A DNA stretch of 64,000 nt from Nesterenkonia populi (lineage in GTDB: Bacteria; Actinomycetota; Actinomycetes; Actinomycetales; Micrococcaceae): positions 1,302,001-1,366,000 of the forward strand of contig NZ_VOIL01000001.1 of NCBI RefSeq assembly GCF_007994735.1, read 5' to 3'. This document shows positions 1 through 8,654 of this stretch, one piece after another. Both the position numbers and the translations under genes were made by a program. Positions within the stretch are counted from its first letter, which is position 1, and each line of letters opens with the position of its first letter. Under the pieces are notes generated by a model. The model saw nothing but the letters and a program-made list of their open reading frames with translations, had not been told where the DNA came from and searched no databases.

Positions 1-2
1 TC

Positions 3-2825
3 ATCGCCCGGGCCCTGGACAGCTTTCAGGGGTGGGGGGAGGCCGGCATGGTGCTCAGCCCCCATCATCGTGAGATTCCGGGCGCCCTGTACAAGGGCCT
101 GATGAGCATCAAGGACGAGACCGCCCGCACGGACAGCGCAGACGAGATCGCGGCTGCGTTTCTCCGCTGGTCCAAAAACCTCGACCAGCCGATGGTCATC
201 ACGATCGGTGAGCTGCAGCACGCTGATGAGCTCTCTGCGGAGACTCTCTGGCAGTCCCTGAGCATGATGCTCCGGGCCCCTGTCATGGTCGTCATGTCCG
301 TGGCGCCCGGCCCCAGGCCTGAGATCCGGCGGATCAGCCAGCTGGCGCAGATCAGCCCGCAGGGCACCTACTTGCAGCTGCCCCCGCTGACCCGCGACGA
401 CGTCGAGGAGTACCTGACGGCCTGCACGGGCTTCTTCGTCAGCAGGGACGTGGCAGAGAGGGTTCACTGTGCCACTGACGGCTACCCGCGCCTGGTCCAG
501 GCGGTGGGGGCCTGGCTGCAGAGCACCCCGGTGGGACGCCGCGGCATCGACCAGGCGGTTCGCTACGCCCTGGCGAAGGACGACCTGATCCATGTGCAGG
601 CGCAGCTGGAGGTCAGCCTCGAAGGGGTCGGCGCACAGACGCGCAAGGTGCTCGAGGCTCTCGCCGTCGCGGAGAAGCCGGTGACCAAGCGCCAGCTGGA
701 ATGCGTGCTCGGTGAGGAGATCAGTCCGGGCGAGCTCATCGGCACAGGGCTGGTGCGGTGGGACGACGCGGCCTTCGGGTACGCCTTGGAGCACCGGGCC
801 GCGGGCCGCGGACTGCTCAGCCGCCTCAGCTACGAGCATCGGCGGGACATCCACCTGGCCCTCGCTGATGAGCTGGAGGAGCGCGACGAACTGGGTCATC
901 GGATCGCGGCCGCCCAGCTCGACCCTGACTCGGCAGACGTCGAGGTGCTGCACGAGAAGCTGATGGCCGCCGGCTACGAGGCAGCCCGTGCCGGTGATAT
1001 CGGGGAAGGATTCGATCTGGTGCGGCTGGCGGCCCGGCTTCGCCCGGACCGGAGCACGCTGGCCAAGCTGGGGCTGATGGCAGTCCCCGCCGGCCGGAGC
1101 AGGGACCTGGCGGAGTTCGAGGAAGCAGTCCGGAATCTGCCTGTCTGCGCGGCGCGCTCCGCGCTGCTGGCGATCATTCGTGTCCACCAGGCCAACCCCC
1201 AGGCGGCGGCCCAGGAGCTGGAGAAGCGGACTGATCTGGGGGAGGACGAGCACGGGCTTCTCCTGTATGCCCAGACGCTCTCCGATGTGTGTGCCGACCT
1301 GCTCCGGCTCGGCGGGGAGGCCCACGTCTCCGGAATGCTGGACCGCACCATTGAGGCGATCGAGGAGCACCGGGAGCGTCTGCGCAGCCAGCGGGCCAAG
1401 CAGCTCTCCTCCGGTGAGGAGATCCAGCCTGCCTGGACCCTCGGCTATACGACCAGCCTCCATGCGCTGCTGACGGTGTGGCGCGCTGCTGAGGGGCTGA
1501 ACCTCAAGGGGGCCGGGGGCGGCCTTCAGGACTTTTCCGGGCTGATCGAAAATTTGGAGAAGTACCCGGGGACCGAGCAGCAGAGGGCGCAGCTGCGCAG
1601 TATGCGCGGCATCCGCCTGGCTCAGCGCTCGGAGCACCATGAGGCTCTGGGGGAGCTGGCACCCCTGACCAGCCTCGGCCTGACGGACCCCTACTCGCTC
1701 CACGCGCGCTCGCAGACAGCCATCCTCCTGTTCAATGCCGGCAAGTGGCACGCCGCCCAGGAGGTTGCTGAGGCGGCGGCCGGCGAGGCTCTGCTGGAGG
1801 ACGAGAACGGCGCGTCCCTCTTCGCCTACGCAGTCTCCTGCCTGGTGCCGGCTGCCCGCGGTGAGTTCCGCAAGATTCAGCCGGTGGTCGAGCAGCTTGA
1901 GGAGGCCCCGCTGACCGGGCCGCTGGTGAAGAGCGCCCTCTATGCGGTCAGAGCGTGGGCCGCAGTCGCTGAGGAGGATCACGGTGCGGCTGCGCAGCAT
2001 CTGCTGGCCGCCCGCAACGCCTCCAGCGGATGGTGGCTGGTGGGGCTTGAGCCTCTGCTGCTGCTGGCCCGGGAGCTGCACTATTCGAACTGGTCAGAGA
2101 TGCTGCCAGGGATCGTGCGCTCGGCCGCCCAGGATGTGCCGAGCCTGGTCGGCTCTCACCTGAGCGTCATCGACTATCTGCGCGGCTTCGAGTCCTGGGC
2201 GCAGGAGGAGCCGGAGCAGGCTATGGACTGCTTCATCCGGGCCCTGCGCTTCTTCGACCGGCAGCCGCCGCTGCGCCCTTCCCAAGCTGCAGGCGAGGGC
2301 GGAGGGTTCCGGCTCTTCCGCGCCCTGCTGGGGGTGGACATGGCGTGCCTGTTCGCGGAGCATCCGCAGCTGCTGCGCCGTCACCGGGCCGTAGTGCTGG
2401 AGATGGTGGTGTGGGCGGCCAGCGTCTTCCAATCCTGCGGCAGCGAGGTGCTCTTCGCGCGTGCTGCTGCCCTGATGAACGAGGTGCGGCCCAAAGTTTT
2501 TGAGGAGACTTCCTCCCCGGTGGAGGAGCGGGTGGAGCGGGTGCCTAAGCCCAAGCCTGACACCCCCTTCGGAGCCCCTGCGCCCGAGATCCGCGGCGAT
2601 GCCCCGCCGCTGACGGAGGTGATGGACCAGCTTTCCTTTCGGGAGCAGGAGATCGCCTTCGCCGTGGCAGAGGGCAACACCAACCGGGAGGTTGCCGAGG
2701 AGCTGGTGATCTCAGTCCGGACGGTGGAGTACCACGTCGGAAATATTCTCCAGAAGCTGAGCCTGGGCTCCCGGAAGGAGCTGCGCCAGCTGCTGCGGGC
2801 AGTCTCGGCGGGGCAGACAGGCTGA
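3..2825 (+). CDS. LAL-type (MalT-like) LuxR family transcriptional regulator, 5' end outside window
   Basis: Large ATP-binding LuxR-type regulator, truncated by the window edge. The frame is open from the first complete codon, and the first in-frame ATG (48) lies past the point where the downstream paralog carries its P-loop, so the true start and P-loop are upstream of the window. Visible parts are a Walker B-like strand (ITIGELQHADE, near 195-228), a long helical TPR-like middle, and a C-terminal LuxR/GerE helix-turn-helix (LSFREQEIAF, VRTVEYHV) in the last 60 residues. About 940 residues are in view. The family couples ATP and ligand or partner binding to DNA binding; the ligand is unknown. 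It lies 68 bp before a same-strand paralog with the same architecture, which points to tandem duplication. Family assignment is firm. A role in controlling the nearby surface-protein or flagellar genes is inference. Confidence 0.9.
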   Translation: MARALDSFQGWGEAGMVLSPHHREIPGALYKGLMSIKDETARTDSADEIAAAFLRWSKNLDQPMVITIGELQHADELSAETLWQSLSMMLRAPVMVVMSVAPGPRPEIRRISQLAQISPQGTYLQLPPLTRDDVEEYLTACTGFFVSRDVAERVHCATDGYPRLVQAVGAWLQSTPVGRRGIDQAVRYALAKDDLIHVQAQLEVSLEGVGAQTRKVLEALAVAEKPVTKRQLECVLGEEISPGELIGTGLVRWDDAAFGYALEHRAAGRGLLSRLSYEHRRDIHLALADELEERDELGHRIAAAQLDPDSADVEVLHEKLMAAGYEAARAGDIGEGFDLVRLAARLRPDRSTLAKLGLMAVPAGRSRDLAEFEEAVRNLPVCAARSALLAIIRVHQANPQAAAQELEKRTDLGEDEHGLLLYAQTLSDVCADLLRLGGEAHVSGMLDRTIEAIEEHRERLRSQRAKQLSSGEEIQPAWTLGYTTSLHALLTVWRAAEGLNLKGAGGGLQDFSGLIENLEKYPGTEQQRAQLRSMRGIRLAQRSEHHEALGELAPLTSLGLTDPYSLHARSQTAILLFNAGKWHAAQEVAEAAAGEALLEDENGASLFAYAVSCLVPAARGEFRKIQPVVEQLEEAPLTGPLVKSALYAVRAWAAVAEEDHGAAAQHLLAARNASSGWWLVGLEPLLLLARELHYSNWSEMLPGIVRSAAQDVPSLVGSHLSVIDYLRGFESWAQEEPEQAMDCFIRALRFFDRQPPLRPSQAAGEGGGFRLFRALLGVDMACLFAEHPQLLRRHRAVVLEMVVWAASVFQSCGSEVLFARAAALMNEVRPKVFEETSSPVEERVERVPKPKPDTPFGAPAPEIRGDAPPLTEVMDQLSFREQEIAFAVAEGNTNREVAEELVISVRTVEYHVGNILQKLSLGSRKELRQLLRAVSAGQTG

Positions 2826-2893
2826 GGGGATGCCTCCGACGACGTGACGGACGGCTATGGTGAGCACCACGCATTCTTGAGGGGGAGCGGACT

Positions 2894-5890
2894 GTGAGTT
2901 CTCTGCGCACGTTCACCGGACGCGAGGCCGAGCTGGCGGCCATCGTCGACCTGGCGCGCGAGTGCGCCCAGACGAAGACCCCGCGGTTCCTGCTCATCGA
3001 GGGCCCGCCGGGCATCGGCAAGTCGGCGCTGGTGCACGAGGCGCTGCGGACAGCCGCACCCGACTGGTTCTGCGATGAGGTGCACTTCGACCCCGCCGAC
3101 GCCGACCGCGAGCTCGACGCCGTCGTGCAGTTCCTGCGCCGCGAGGCCCGCGCGGATGCGCCCCGGGATGTGCGGGGCCTGGTGAAGATGCTGGCGGACC
3201 AGGCTGACAGCCTGCCTGGGCCCTCCGTCACGGTGGTGGAGAACCTGCACTGGGCCGATGACGGCACCCGGGACGTTCTCTACCAGGTGGCCCGGGAGGC
3301 GAAGAAGACTCAGCTCCTGGTCATCGGCACAGCTCAGCCTGAGAGCCGGGAGACGATGGCGAGGTTCTCGCGGCTGGCCGCGGCGCAGTCCACCGCCCTC
3401 CACATCGTGCTGGGCCCCTTCAGCGCGGCGGAGATCCGCCGGCGGCTCGTGACGGCCAGCGGCCTGCCGATCAGCCACTCGGTCGCTGAGCGGGTTCGGC
3501 AGGTCACAGACGGCTTCCCGGCTTTCGTGGACCATGTGGCGGGATGGCTGATGGCCTCAGAGCCGGGCAGCAGCCGGCATATCGATGATGCCTTCGAGAC
3601 CTTCGGCCATGATGGCGGACCCGCGGCGGAGCTGCAGGATGACGTCGCCCACCATCTCATCCGTATGGACCGGCAGACTCGGATTCTGCTGGAGCTGCTT
3701 GCGGTGGCGGATCGGGGCCTGAGCATCTCAGAGATGCGTTCGGCTCTCGGGGCCCCGCCGGAGACAGAGCGGCTTCAGGGCTCGTCGCTGGTGACCTACA
3801 GCAGGGGCCGCTTCGAGATCCAGTATGGGGTCGTGCGTCGTGCGATGCGCGAACTGGTGCCGCCGCAGCGGCTGGCTGCCCACCACGCCGCTCTCATGGA
3901 GGTCGAGGGCTTCCCCGCCAAGATCATGCACCAAGCTCGTGCCGCCCAGCTGGAGGGCGAGGACACCGAGGGTCTCGTCCCGCAGATGCTGGAGGCCACC
4001 GCGGACAGCGCGGCCTCCGGGGAGCGCCGCGGGGCGCTGGAGCTGGCGGCGGCGACCTGCGACATCGCCCAGACCCCCGAAAGCCTGGAGAGCTTCGCCC
4101 GGGCGGCCCTGCGGGCCAAGCGCAGCAGGAGCCTGCGGGCTGCGGAGCCCGCCGTCCACGGCCTGCCGCCCGGTGTGCTGCGCTCGGCGCTGCGGGCACG
4201 GCTGCACCTTGACCGGGGACAGTTCGACGAGGCTCAGTTCGAGCTCAACCGCGTCACAGACTTCTCTCGCGCGTCCCCGCACACGCTTCTGCTTTACGCG
4301 GGGGCTGTCTGCATGCTGGCCCGAGCCCAGGCCGCCCGCGGCGACTTCAGCACGCTCCATGGGCTCTTCCAACGCACCCTGACGCAGCTGGACGCTGCGG
4401 ACCGGCGCGTGTCCGAAGGGACGGAGCATGCATGCTCGGACGCCCGACTACGTATGGATGCGACCAACTTTCGGGCTGTCCTGAAGATGTGGGCCGCCCT
4501 GGCCGCAGCCGAGAGCTCAAGCGTGGGCGCCTCCTATTCCACGGTGGGTCGGATGCTGATGGACCTGGAGCTGCAGCCCGGCACCGAATATGCTCAGGCG
4601 GAGCTGCGCACCGTCCGCGGCGCGGGACTGCGCCAGATGGGCGGGCGCGCTGAAGCGCTGGAGGACCTGGAATGGGTCAGCCGGCATCGGCAGCACCTCG
4701 AGGGCGGCGCGGTCACCTACGCCAGAATTCAGCTGGTCTACGTGCTGTTCGACGCCGGGCTGTGGGAGGAGGCCTCCGGGCTCGCGCTTGAGGCCGCCAG
4801 CGCCGTTCTCCTGGACGCCGAGGATCCTGCTGCGAGCATCGCCTACGCTGTCGCCGCGCTGGTGCCTGCCTGCCGCTCGGCGCTCGCCGGCTGGGACCGC
4901 ACCCTGAACGTGGTGGCGGCGATGGGCGACAGCGCCGGGCCGATGGCTCAGGCGGCCCGGTTCTACTCCTTGGCGTGGGAAGCCATCGCTGGGGGAGACC
5001 ACGAGCGCGCTGTGGGGTGCCTGCTGAAGATGCACGGCGCTGGTCGCTGGTGGAGGGGCGGCATCGCCTCCGGGGTGCTGCTGGGCCGGGAGTACTACTA
5101 CTCGGGCCAGGCCAGCGCGGTCGGCATCCTGCTGAAGGACCTCAAGGCGAACTATGGAGCGATGGGCCGGATCCGGGGGTTCGCCTCCCTGTACCTCCAG
5201 GGGCTGAAGAATCTGGCGGAGGGACGCGCTGAGGAGGGCCTGACCTCGCTGCTCGCCGCGGTGGATGAGATCAGCGCCGAGCCGCCCCTTCGCCGGGCGA
5301 TGCCGGAGGGAGACGGCGGAGGCTTCCGCATCTTCCGGGCCCTGCTGGCCATGGATGTGGGCCACGCCGTCGTCGAGAACCGCGCGCACCTGGAGGACCG
5401 GCGGGACAGGGCGGCAGAGCTGCTCACCTGGGCCGTCCAAGTCTGGCAGGGCTGCTCGGCACCAGGGCTCATCAGCCAGGCTCAGCTGCTGCTCTCGCGC
5501 CTGTCCGACTGCGCTGCGGAGGATGCTGCGGCTGCCGAGGCCGATCGGCCGGCGATCCACGTCTACAGCGGCGCCGACGTGCCCACCGCGCCGATGCCGA
5601 TCGTGCCGGCGGCGGACACCCAGCTCACCGGCCCCATGCAGAGGGTGATCTATGATCTGCCCACTTCAGTGCCGGATGAGGCGGTCCGGATGATGTCTGC
5701 GCTCACGGCCCGGGAGCGTGAGGTTGCGCTGCTGGTGGGTCAGGGGCTCACGAATAAGGATATCGCGCGGAACCTGGTGCTGTCGGTGCGCACCGTGGAG
5801 TTCCACGTGACAAACGTCCTGGGGAAGCTGAACCTGCGCTCCCGGCACGAGCTGCGCCGCATGCTCCAGCCGCGCGGCCTGACCACCTGA
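2894..5890 (+). CDS. LAL-type (MalT-like) LuxR family transcriptional regulator
   Basis: Complete 998-residue regulator. The N-terminal AAA/STAND ATPase has a P-loop GPPGIGKSA at residues 37-45 and a Walker B-like TVVENLHWADD at about 113-123. A long alpha-helical TPR-like region follows (about 250-830), then a flexible linker and a C-terminal LuxR/GerE DNA-binding domain (LTAREREVALL, VRTVEFHVTNVLGKL) at about 938-992. The GTG start at 2894 is chosen because GGGGGAG stands 7-8 bases upstream and the domain begins at once. Residue-by-residue similarity to the preceding gene, in both the Walker B strand and the HTH, indicates paralogs. Such proteins act as ligand-gated cytoplasmic activators. 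Target genes cannot be read from sequence; the downstream LAQTG surface-protein gene and the flagellar locus are the nearest candidates. Confidence 0.93.
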   Translation: MSSLRTFTGREAELAAIVDLARECAQTKTPRFLLIEGPPGIGKSALVHEALRTAAPDWFCDEVHFDPADADRELDAVVQFLRREARADAPRDVRGLVKMLADQADSLPGPSVTVVENLHWADDGTRDVLYQVAREAKKTQLLVIGTAQPESRETMARFSRLAAAQSTALHIVLGPFSAAEIRRRLVTASGLPISHSVAERVRQVTDGFPAFVDHVAGWLMASEPGSSRHIDDAFETFGHDGGPAAELQDDVAHHLIRMDRQTRILLELLAVADRGLSISEMRSALGAPPETERLQGSSLVTYSRGRFEIQYGVVRRAMRELVPPQRLAAHHAALMEVEGFPAKIMHQARAAQLEGEDTEGLVPQMLEATADSAASGERRGALELAAATCDIAQTPESLESFARAALRAKRSRSLRAAEPAVHGLPPGVLRSALRARLHLDRGQFDEAQFELNRVTDFSRASPHTLLLYAGAVCMLARAQAARGDFSTLHGLFQRTLTQLDAADRRVSEGTEHACSDARLRMDATNFRAVLKMWAALAAAESSSVGASYSTVGRMLMDLELQPGTEYAQAELRTVRGAGLRQMGGRAEALEDLEWVSRHRQHLEGGAVTYARIQLVYVLFDAGLWEEASGLALEAASAVLLDAEDPAASIAYAVAALVPACRSALAGWDRTLNVVAAMGDSAGPMAQAARFYSLAWEAIAGGDHERAVGCLLKMHGAGRWWRGGIASGVLLGREYYYSGQASAVGILLKDLKANYGAMGRIRGFASLYLQGLKNLAEGRAEEGLTSLLAAVDEISAEPPLRRAMPEGDGGGFRIFRALLAMDVGHAVVENRAHLEDRRDRAAELLTWAVQVWQGCSAPGLISQAQLLLSRLSDCAAEDAAAAEADRPAIHVYSGADVPTAPMPIVPAADTQLTGPMQRVIYDLPTSVPDEAVRMMSALTAREREVALLVGQGLTNKDIARNLVLSVRTVEFHVTNVLGKLNLRSRHELRRMLQPRGLTT

Positions 5891-5919
5891 GGCGTCAGCC
5901 CGCCGTTTCGCGCCGCGTT

Positions 5920-5972
5920 CATCATCAGGGGCGCCCCATGGACGCTCCAACCCTGGGTCACCCCTGATGATG
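5920..5972. terminator. Inverted repeat after the LAL regulator, terminator candidate
   Basis: A perfect 12-bp inverted repeat, CATCATCAGGGG (5920-5931) and CCCCTGATGATG (5961-5972), is separated by 29 bases and starts 30 bp after the stop codon of the LAL regulator. There is no T-run, so if it terminates transcription it is of the U-tract-less type common in actinobacteria. A second palindrome, CCCCCGTGG-T-CCACGGGGG (5983-6001), follows 10 bp later. Confidence 0.45.
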
Positions 5973-5982
5973 GACGATCCGT

Positions 5983-6001
5983 CCCCCGTGGTCCACGGGG
6001 G
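5983..6001. repeat. GC-rich palindrome between regulator and surface-protein gene
   Basis: Nine-base arms CCCCCGTGG and CCACGGGGG around one T form a near-perfect palindrome in the 292-bp gap between the LAL regulator and the surface-protein gene. It could be the second half of a terminator or an operator for the downstream gene. The rest of the gap (6002-6182) holds no gene I can support; it must contain the promoter of the surface-protein gene. Confidence 0.4.
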
Positions 6002-6182
6002 ATTCCCCGTGGAGGCGCCTCGGATGCTCCCCGTAAAGCACGTGCATCCCCCCGTGATCAGCACCTGAGACTGCCATTTTCGGCTCCAGAGCGCCGGTCC
6101 GGGGTCTAGCGTTGTTCCTGGCGGATGAACGGGACTTCACACGCCGGAACGTCATAAGCACTCTGATTTGGGGGAACTTGGA

Positions 6183-7811
6183 ATGGTTGTAAAGCAGGGG
6201 GGTCAGCTGGACGGGGCTGCGCGGCGCAGGAACGGGCTGCGTCGCGCAGTGCTGAGCTCAGCAGCTGCGGTGACCATCACCGCAGTGAGCGCGGGAGCAG
6301 CCGCGCCGGCAATGGCGCACGGGCCTAAGTGGCCGAGCTTTCCGAGCAAGGGAATCAGCACCGAGGCCAGCATCGAGGTGGTGAAGAACAAGATTCTTCC
6401 TCGCCAGCACTGGGATGCCAATCGCGCCGAGGGCTGGACCTTCCGCCTCGAGGGCAAGGGCTTGGAGAAGAAGACTGAGACCACCGGGGAGGACGGCAGC
6501 GCACACTTCGAGATTGAAGTCGGACGTAAGGGCTACAGCACGGTGACCATCACCGAAGAGGCCCAGGCGGGATGGCAGTTCCGCGACGGTCACTGCACCG
6601 ACAGGAAGAACCGCAAGGCTGACATGATCCGGCCGAACGGGGACGGCGCCTTCAGCTTCAAGGTCAAGAAGGGTGCCGACGTGATCTGTCACGTCAAGAA
6701 TGTCCCCGTGGACAAGCCCGAGAAGCCTGAGAGGCCAGAAAAGCCCGAGAAGCCTGAAAATCCTGGGAAGCCGGAGAAGCCGGAGAAGCCGGAGAAGCCG
6801 GAGAAGCCTGAGAAACCGGAGGAGCCGGAGAAGCCTGAGAAGCCTGAGAAGCCGGAGAAACCGGAGGAGCCGGAGAAGCCTGAGAAGCCTGAGAAACCGG
6901 AGGAGCCGGAGGAGACAGAGAGCCCTGAGCCGGTGGAGCCGGCAGCGCTGGCCCTCAGCAAAGCTGCTTCGGCGGAGGAGGTTCGGCGCGGGGACTCCTT
7001 CACCTATGGCCTGCAGGTGGCGCACCTTGATGGCGGGGCTGCCTCCCAGGTGCGGCTCACGGATGAGATTCATCATCAGGTCCGGGTCGACGAGGTCACC
7101 GTCGGCGAGGAGGACGTGTGGCAGGTCTGCGAGGTCACTGGCCAGGACGAGGACGGATTCGGCGGCCTGCTTGCCTGCGAGCTGGCAGGAACCTTCGGCT
7201 CGGAGGACGAGTTGGATGAGGTGGAGCTGGACGTGACCATCAACCCTGAGCTGGCTGGCCGGTATCTCACCAACAGCGCTGAGCTGACCTGGTGCGATGA
7301 GGATGGCGAGACCTGCGCCTCCGACCAGGACTCCGTGGAGGTTCAGATTCGGGATGCCAACAATCCTTGGGCTCCCGAGCCCGAGGAGCCCGAGCCCACT
7401 GAGCCCGGGGAGTCGGAGAGCCCGGAGCCTGCCGAGGAGCCGGAGCCCACTGAGCCCAGGGAGTCGGAGAGCTCGGAACCTCCTGAGGAGCCGGAGCCCA
7501 TCGAGCCTGAGGATGAGCTCGAGGAAGAGGAGCGTGAGGACGCGGCTGACTCCCCTGCGGCTGCCGGCGAGCCCACGCCCGTTGACGAGGATTCCCCCGA
7601 GCCGTCACCGGCCGGGGGCGAAGAGACCACTTCTGGTCAGCCCAGCGAGTCCCCATCCGAGCCGCCTCACTCGGATGACGAAGAGGATGAGCTGGCGCAG
7701 ACCGGAGTGAGCACCGGAGGAATAGCACTGGGTGCACTTGCCCTGCTTCTCTCCGGTGCAGGGACCTGGTGGGCGGCGAAATCCCCACGCCGCCGCACTG
7801 AGGTCTCATAA
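6183..7811 (+). CDS. Secreted KPE-repeat surface protein with LAQTG cell-wall anchor
   Basis: Predicted 542-residue wall-anchored protein. It has a twin-basic signal peptide (RRR..RR, then a hydrophobic stretch ending AAPAMA before HGPKW). Next is a beta-rich domain of SpaA/prealbumin type (about 50-170), a Lys-Pro-Glu repeat stalk (about 178-243), and a DUF11-like Ig domain (about 250-395, RRGDSFTYGLQV). An acidic Pro/Glu linker with repeated EPEPTEP follows. The C terminus is LAQTG, a hydrophobic helix, then KSPRRRTEVS. LAXTG is the motif recognised by class E sortases in high-GC Gram-positives. ATG 6183 is chosen over the in-frame TTG at 6168 because GGGGG(AA) lies just upstream and the signal peptide starts there. 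The two Ig-like folds and stalk suggest a pilus-like or adhesive role; no ligand can be named. Confidence 0.85.
   Translation: MVVKQGGQLDGAARRRNGLRRAVLSSAAAVTITAVSAGAAAPAMAHGPKWPSFPSKGISTEASIEVVKNKILPRQHWDANRAEGWTFRLEGKGLEKKTETTGEDGSAHFEIEVGRKGYSTVTITEEAQAGWQFRDGHCTDRKNRKADMIRPNGDGAFSFKVKKGADVICHVKNVPVDKPEKPERPEKPEKPENPGKPEKPEKPEKPEKPEKPEEPEKPEKPEKPEKPEEPEKPEKPEKPEEPEETESPEPVEPAALALSKAASAEEVRRGDSFTYGLQVAHLDGGAASQVRLTDEIHHQVRVDEVTVGEEDVWQVCEVTGQDEDGFGGLLACELAGTFGSEDELDEVELDVTINPELAGRYLTNSAELTWCDEDGETCASDQDSVEVQIRDANNPWAPEPEEPEPTEPGESESPEPAEEPEPTEPRESESSEPPEEPEPIEPEDELEEEEREDAADSPAAAGEPTPVDEDSPEPSPAGGEETTSGQPSESPSEPPHSDDEEDELAQTGVSTGGIALGALALLLSGAGTWWAAKSPRRRTEVS
6714..6911 (+). repeat. In-frame 9-bp tandem repeat coding for Lys-Pro-Glu units
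   Basis: About 22 tandem triplets, mostly KPE with EEP, ERP and NPG variants, are written as 9-base units such as GAGAAGCCT and GAGAAGCCG. A higher-order block, EKPEEPEKPEKP, recurs. It forms the stalk of the surface protein. Tandem units this similar at DNA level can change copy number by slippage, so length variation between strains is likely. Confidence 0.85.
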
Positions 7812-7938
7812 CAGAGGGAACGGGAACAGGAGGTCGTCGGCTGAGCGGTCAGGATCCGGGGAAGGGCCCGATGCGCATCTGCCGGCGGCCTCCGCCTCTG
7901 TGAAGAATCAGATACCGAACAGCTGGAACTATCAGGAC

Positions 7939-7984
7939 ACGGCGTGTGAGGACTGCACCGGGAAGGGCAGTCCTCACACGCCGT
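7939..7984. repeat. 18-bp perfect inverted repeat, terminator or operator
   Basis: Arms ACGGCGTGTGAGGACTGC (7939-7956) and GCAGTCCTCACACGCCGT (7967-7984) match perfectly around a 10-base loop (ACCGGGAAGG). It lies 127 bp after the surface-protein stop and 27 bp before the Phd-like start, with no T-run. It may terminate the upstream transcript, or act as an operator for the small downstream gene, since Phd/YefM proteins commonly bind palindromes at their own promoters. The remaining gap sequence (7812-7938) shows no gene. Confidence 0.6.
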
Positions 7985-8011
7985 CCACTTCGGCCCCAAG
8001 GAGAGCCTGCC

Positions 8012-8230
8012 ATGGTGAAGAGCGTTGAGCTCGAAGAGTTTCGTCAGAGGATGGACCATTATCTCGCCGGCACGGAGCCGATCGTCATCCACCGGGACGG
8101 CGCCACGCTCGGGCACTGCATTCCGCTCGCTCAGCGTCAGCCCGCGCCCCAGGCTGAGCGCAACACCGAGGAGACTCGGCGGCGCATCCGTGAGCGCAGG
8201 GAACGCATCGAGGCCGGCCTCGGCGGCTGA
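8012..8230 (+). CDS. Small Phd/YefM antitoxin-like protein
   Basis: A 72-residue protein starting at ATG 8012 behind AAGGAGAG (7998-8005). Its first 40 residues follow the Phd/YefM pattern: an initial strand and helix (VELEEFRQRMDHYLAG), then PIVIHRDGATLGHCIPL. The last 30 are a charged Arg/Glu-rich helix (RNTEETRRRIRERRERIEA), as in antitoxin tails that wrap a toxin. No toxin gene follows: the next gene, fliW, is convergent. So this is either an orphan antitoxin-fold protein or a stand-alone DNA-binding regulator. It lies next to an 18-bp inverted repeat that could be its operator. Family resemblance is by eye and moderate. Confidence 0.6.
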   Translation: MVKSVELEEFRQRMDHYLAGTEPIVIHRDGATLGHCIPLAQRQPAPQAERNTEETRRRIRERRERIEAGLGG

Positions 8231-8273
8231 GCCCTTCTGGGGAGGGAGACGCTGAGAGCCGGCAGGTGAGGAC

Positions 8274-8654
8274 TCAGGCCGCGGCCGGCGCGGCCAGCGG
8301 ACGCCGCACCGGGTAGTCCTGCCCCTCAAGGATCACCTGTGCGCCCTTCAGGCTGGCCGCATTGAGGAGCACGGGAGCGAGCAGGTTCGCGCAGGGCTCG
8401 CCCTGCGAGGTGTTCACCACGACCAGCACACGCACCTCATGATCGGAGTCTGCCCCCACCTCAGCCAGGTGATCCCGGACCCGGGGAGAGTAGTCAGGCA
8501 TGTGAACCGCCGGGTCAAGCAGGAAAAGCTTCAGCTCCGGCATCTCGACTGCGTCCAACGAGTAGAGGCCGACAGCGTCCTCGACCTCATTGAGGGTGAA
8601 CTGGGTCAACGGAGCAAGTCCCGGCAGGGAGTCCGGGAACGTCAGCTGCGCCAT
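8274..8654 (-). CDS. fliW: Flagellar assembly factor FliW
   Basis: A 126-residue cytoplasmic protein matching FliW: the N-terminal motif FPDSLPGLAPLTQFTL, an acidic middle, and VRVLVVVNTSQGEPCANLLAPVLLNAA near the C terminus. In Bacillus subtilis FliW binds flagellin, or else binds and blocks CsrA, so that flagellin translation matches secretion. The ATG at 8654 shares its A with the TGA of flgL (TGATG), so the gene is translationally coupled as the last member of flgN-flgK-flgL-fliW. A GTG one codon earlier (8657) is the alternative start. csrA lies at the far end of the same locus (36498-36773), and the fliC leader carries CsrA-like hairpins, which supports the same circuit here. Confidence 0.92.
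   Translation of the reverse strand: MAQLTFPDSLPGLAPLTQFTLNEVEDAVGLYSLDAVEMPELKLFLLDPAVHMPDYSPRVRDHLAEVGADSDHEVRVLVVVNTSQGEPCANLLAPVLLNAASLKGAQVILEGQDYPVRRPLAAPAAA

Noticed and set aside
6714..6911. CRISPR-like array
   Set aside because: The repeats are short in-frame codons for Lys-Pro-Glu with no spacers; it is a protein stalk.
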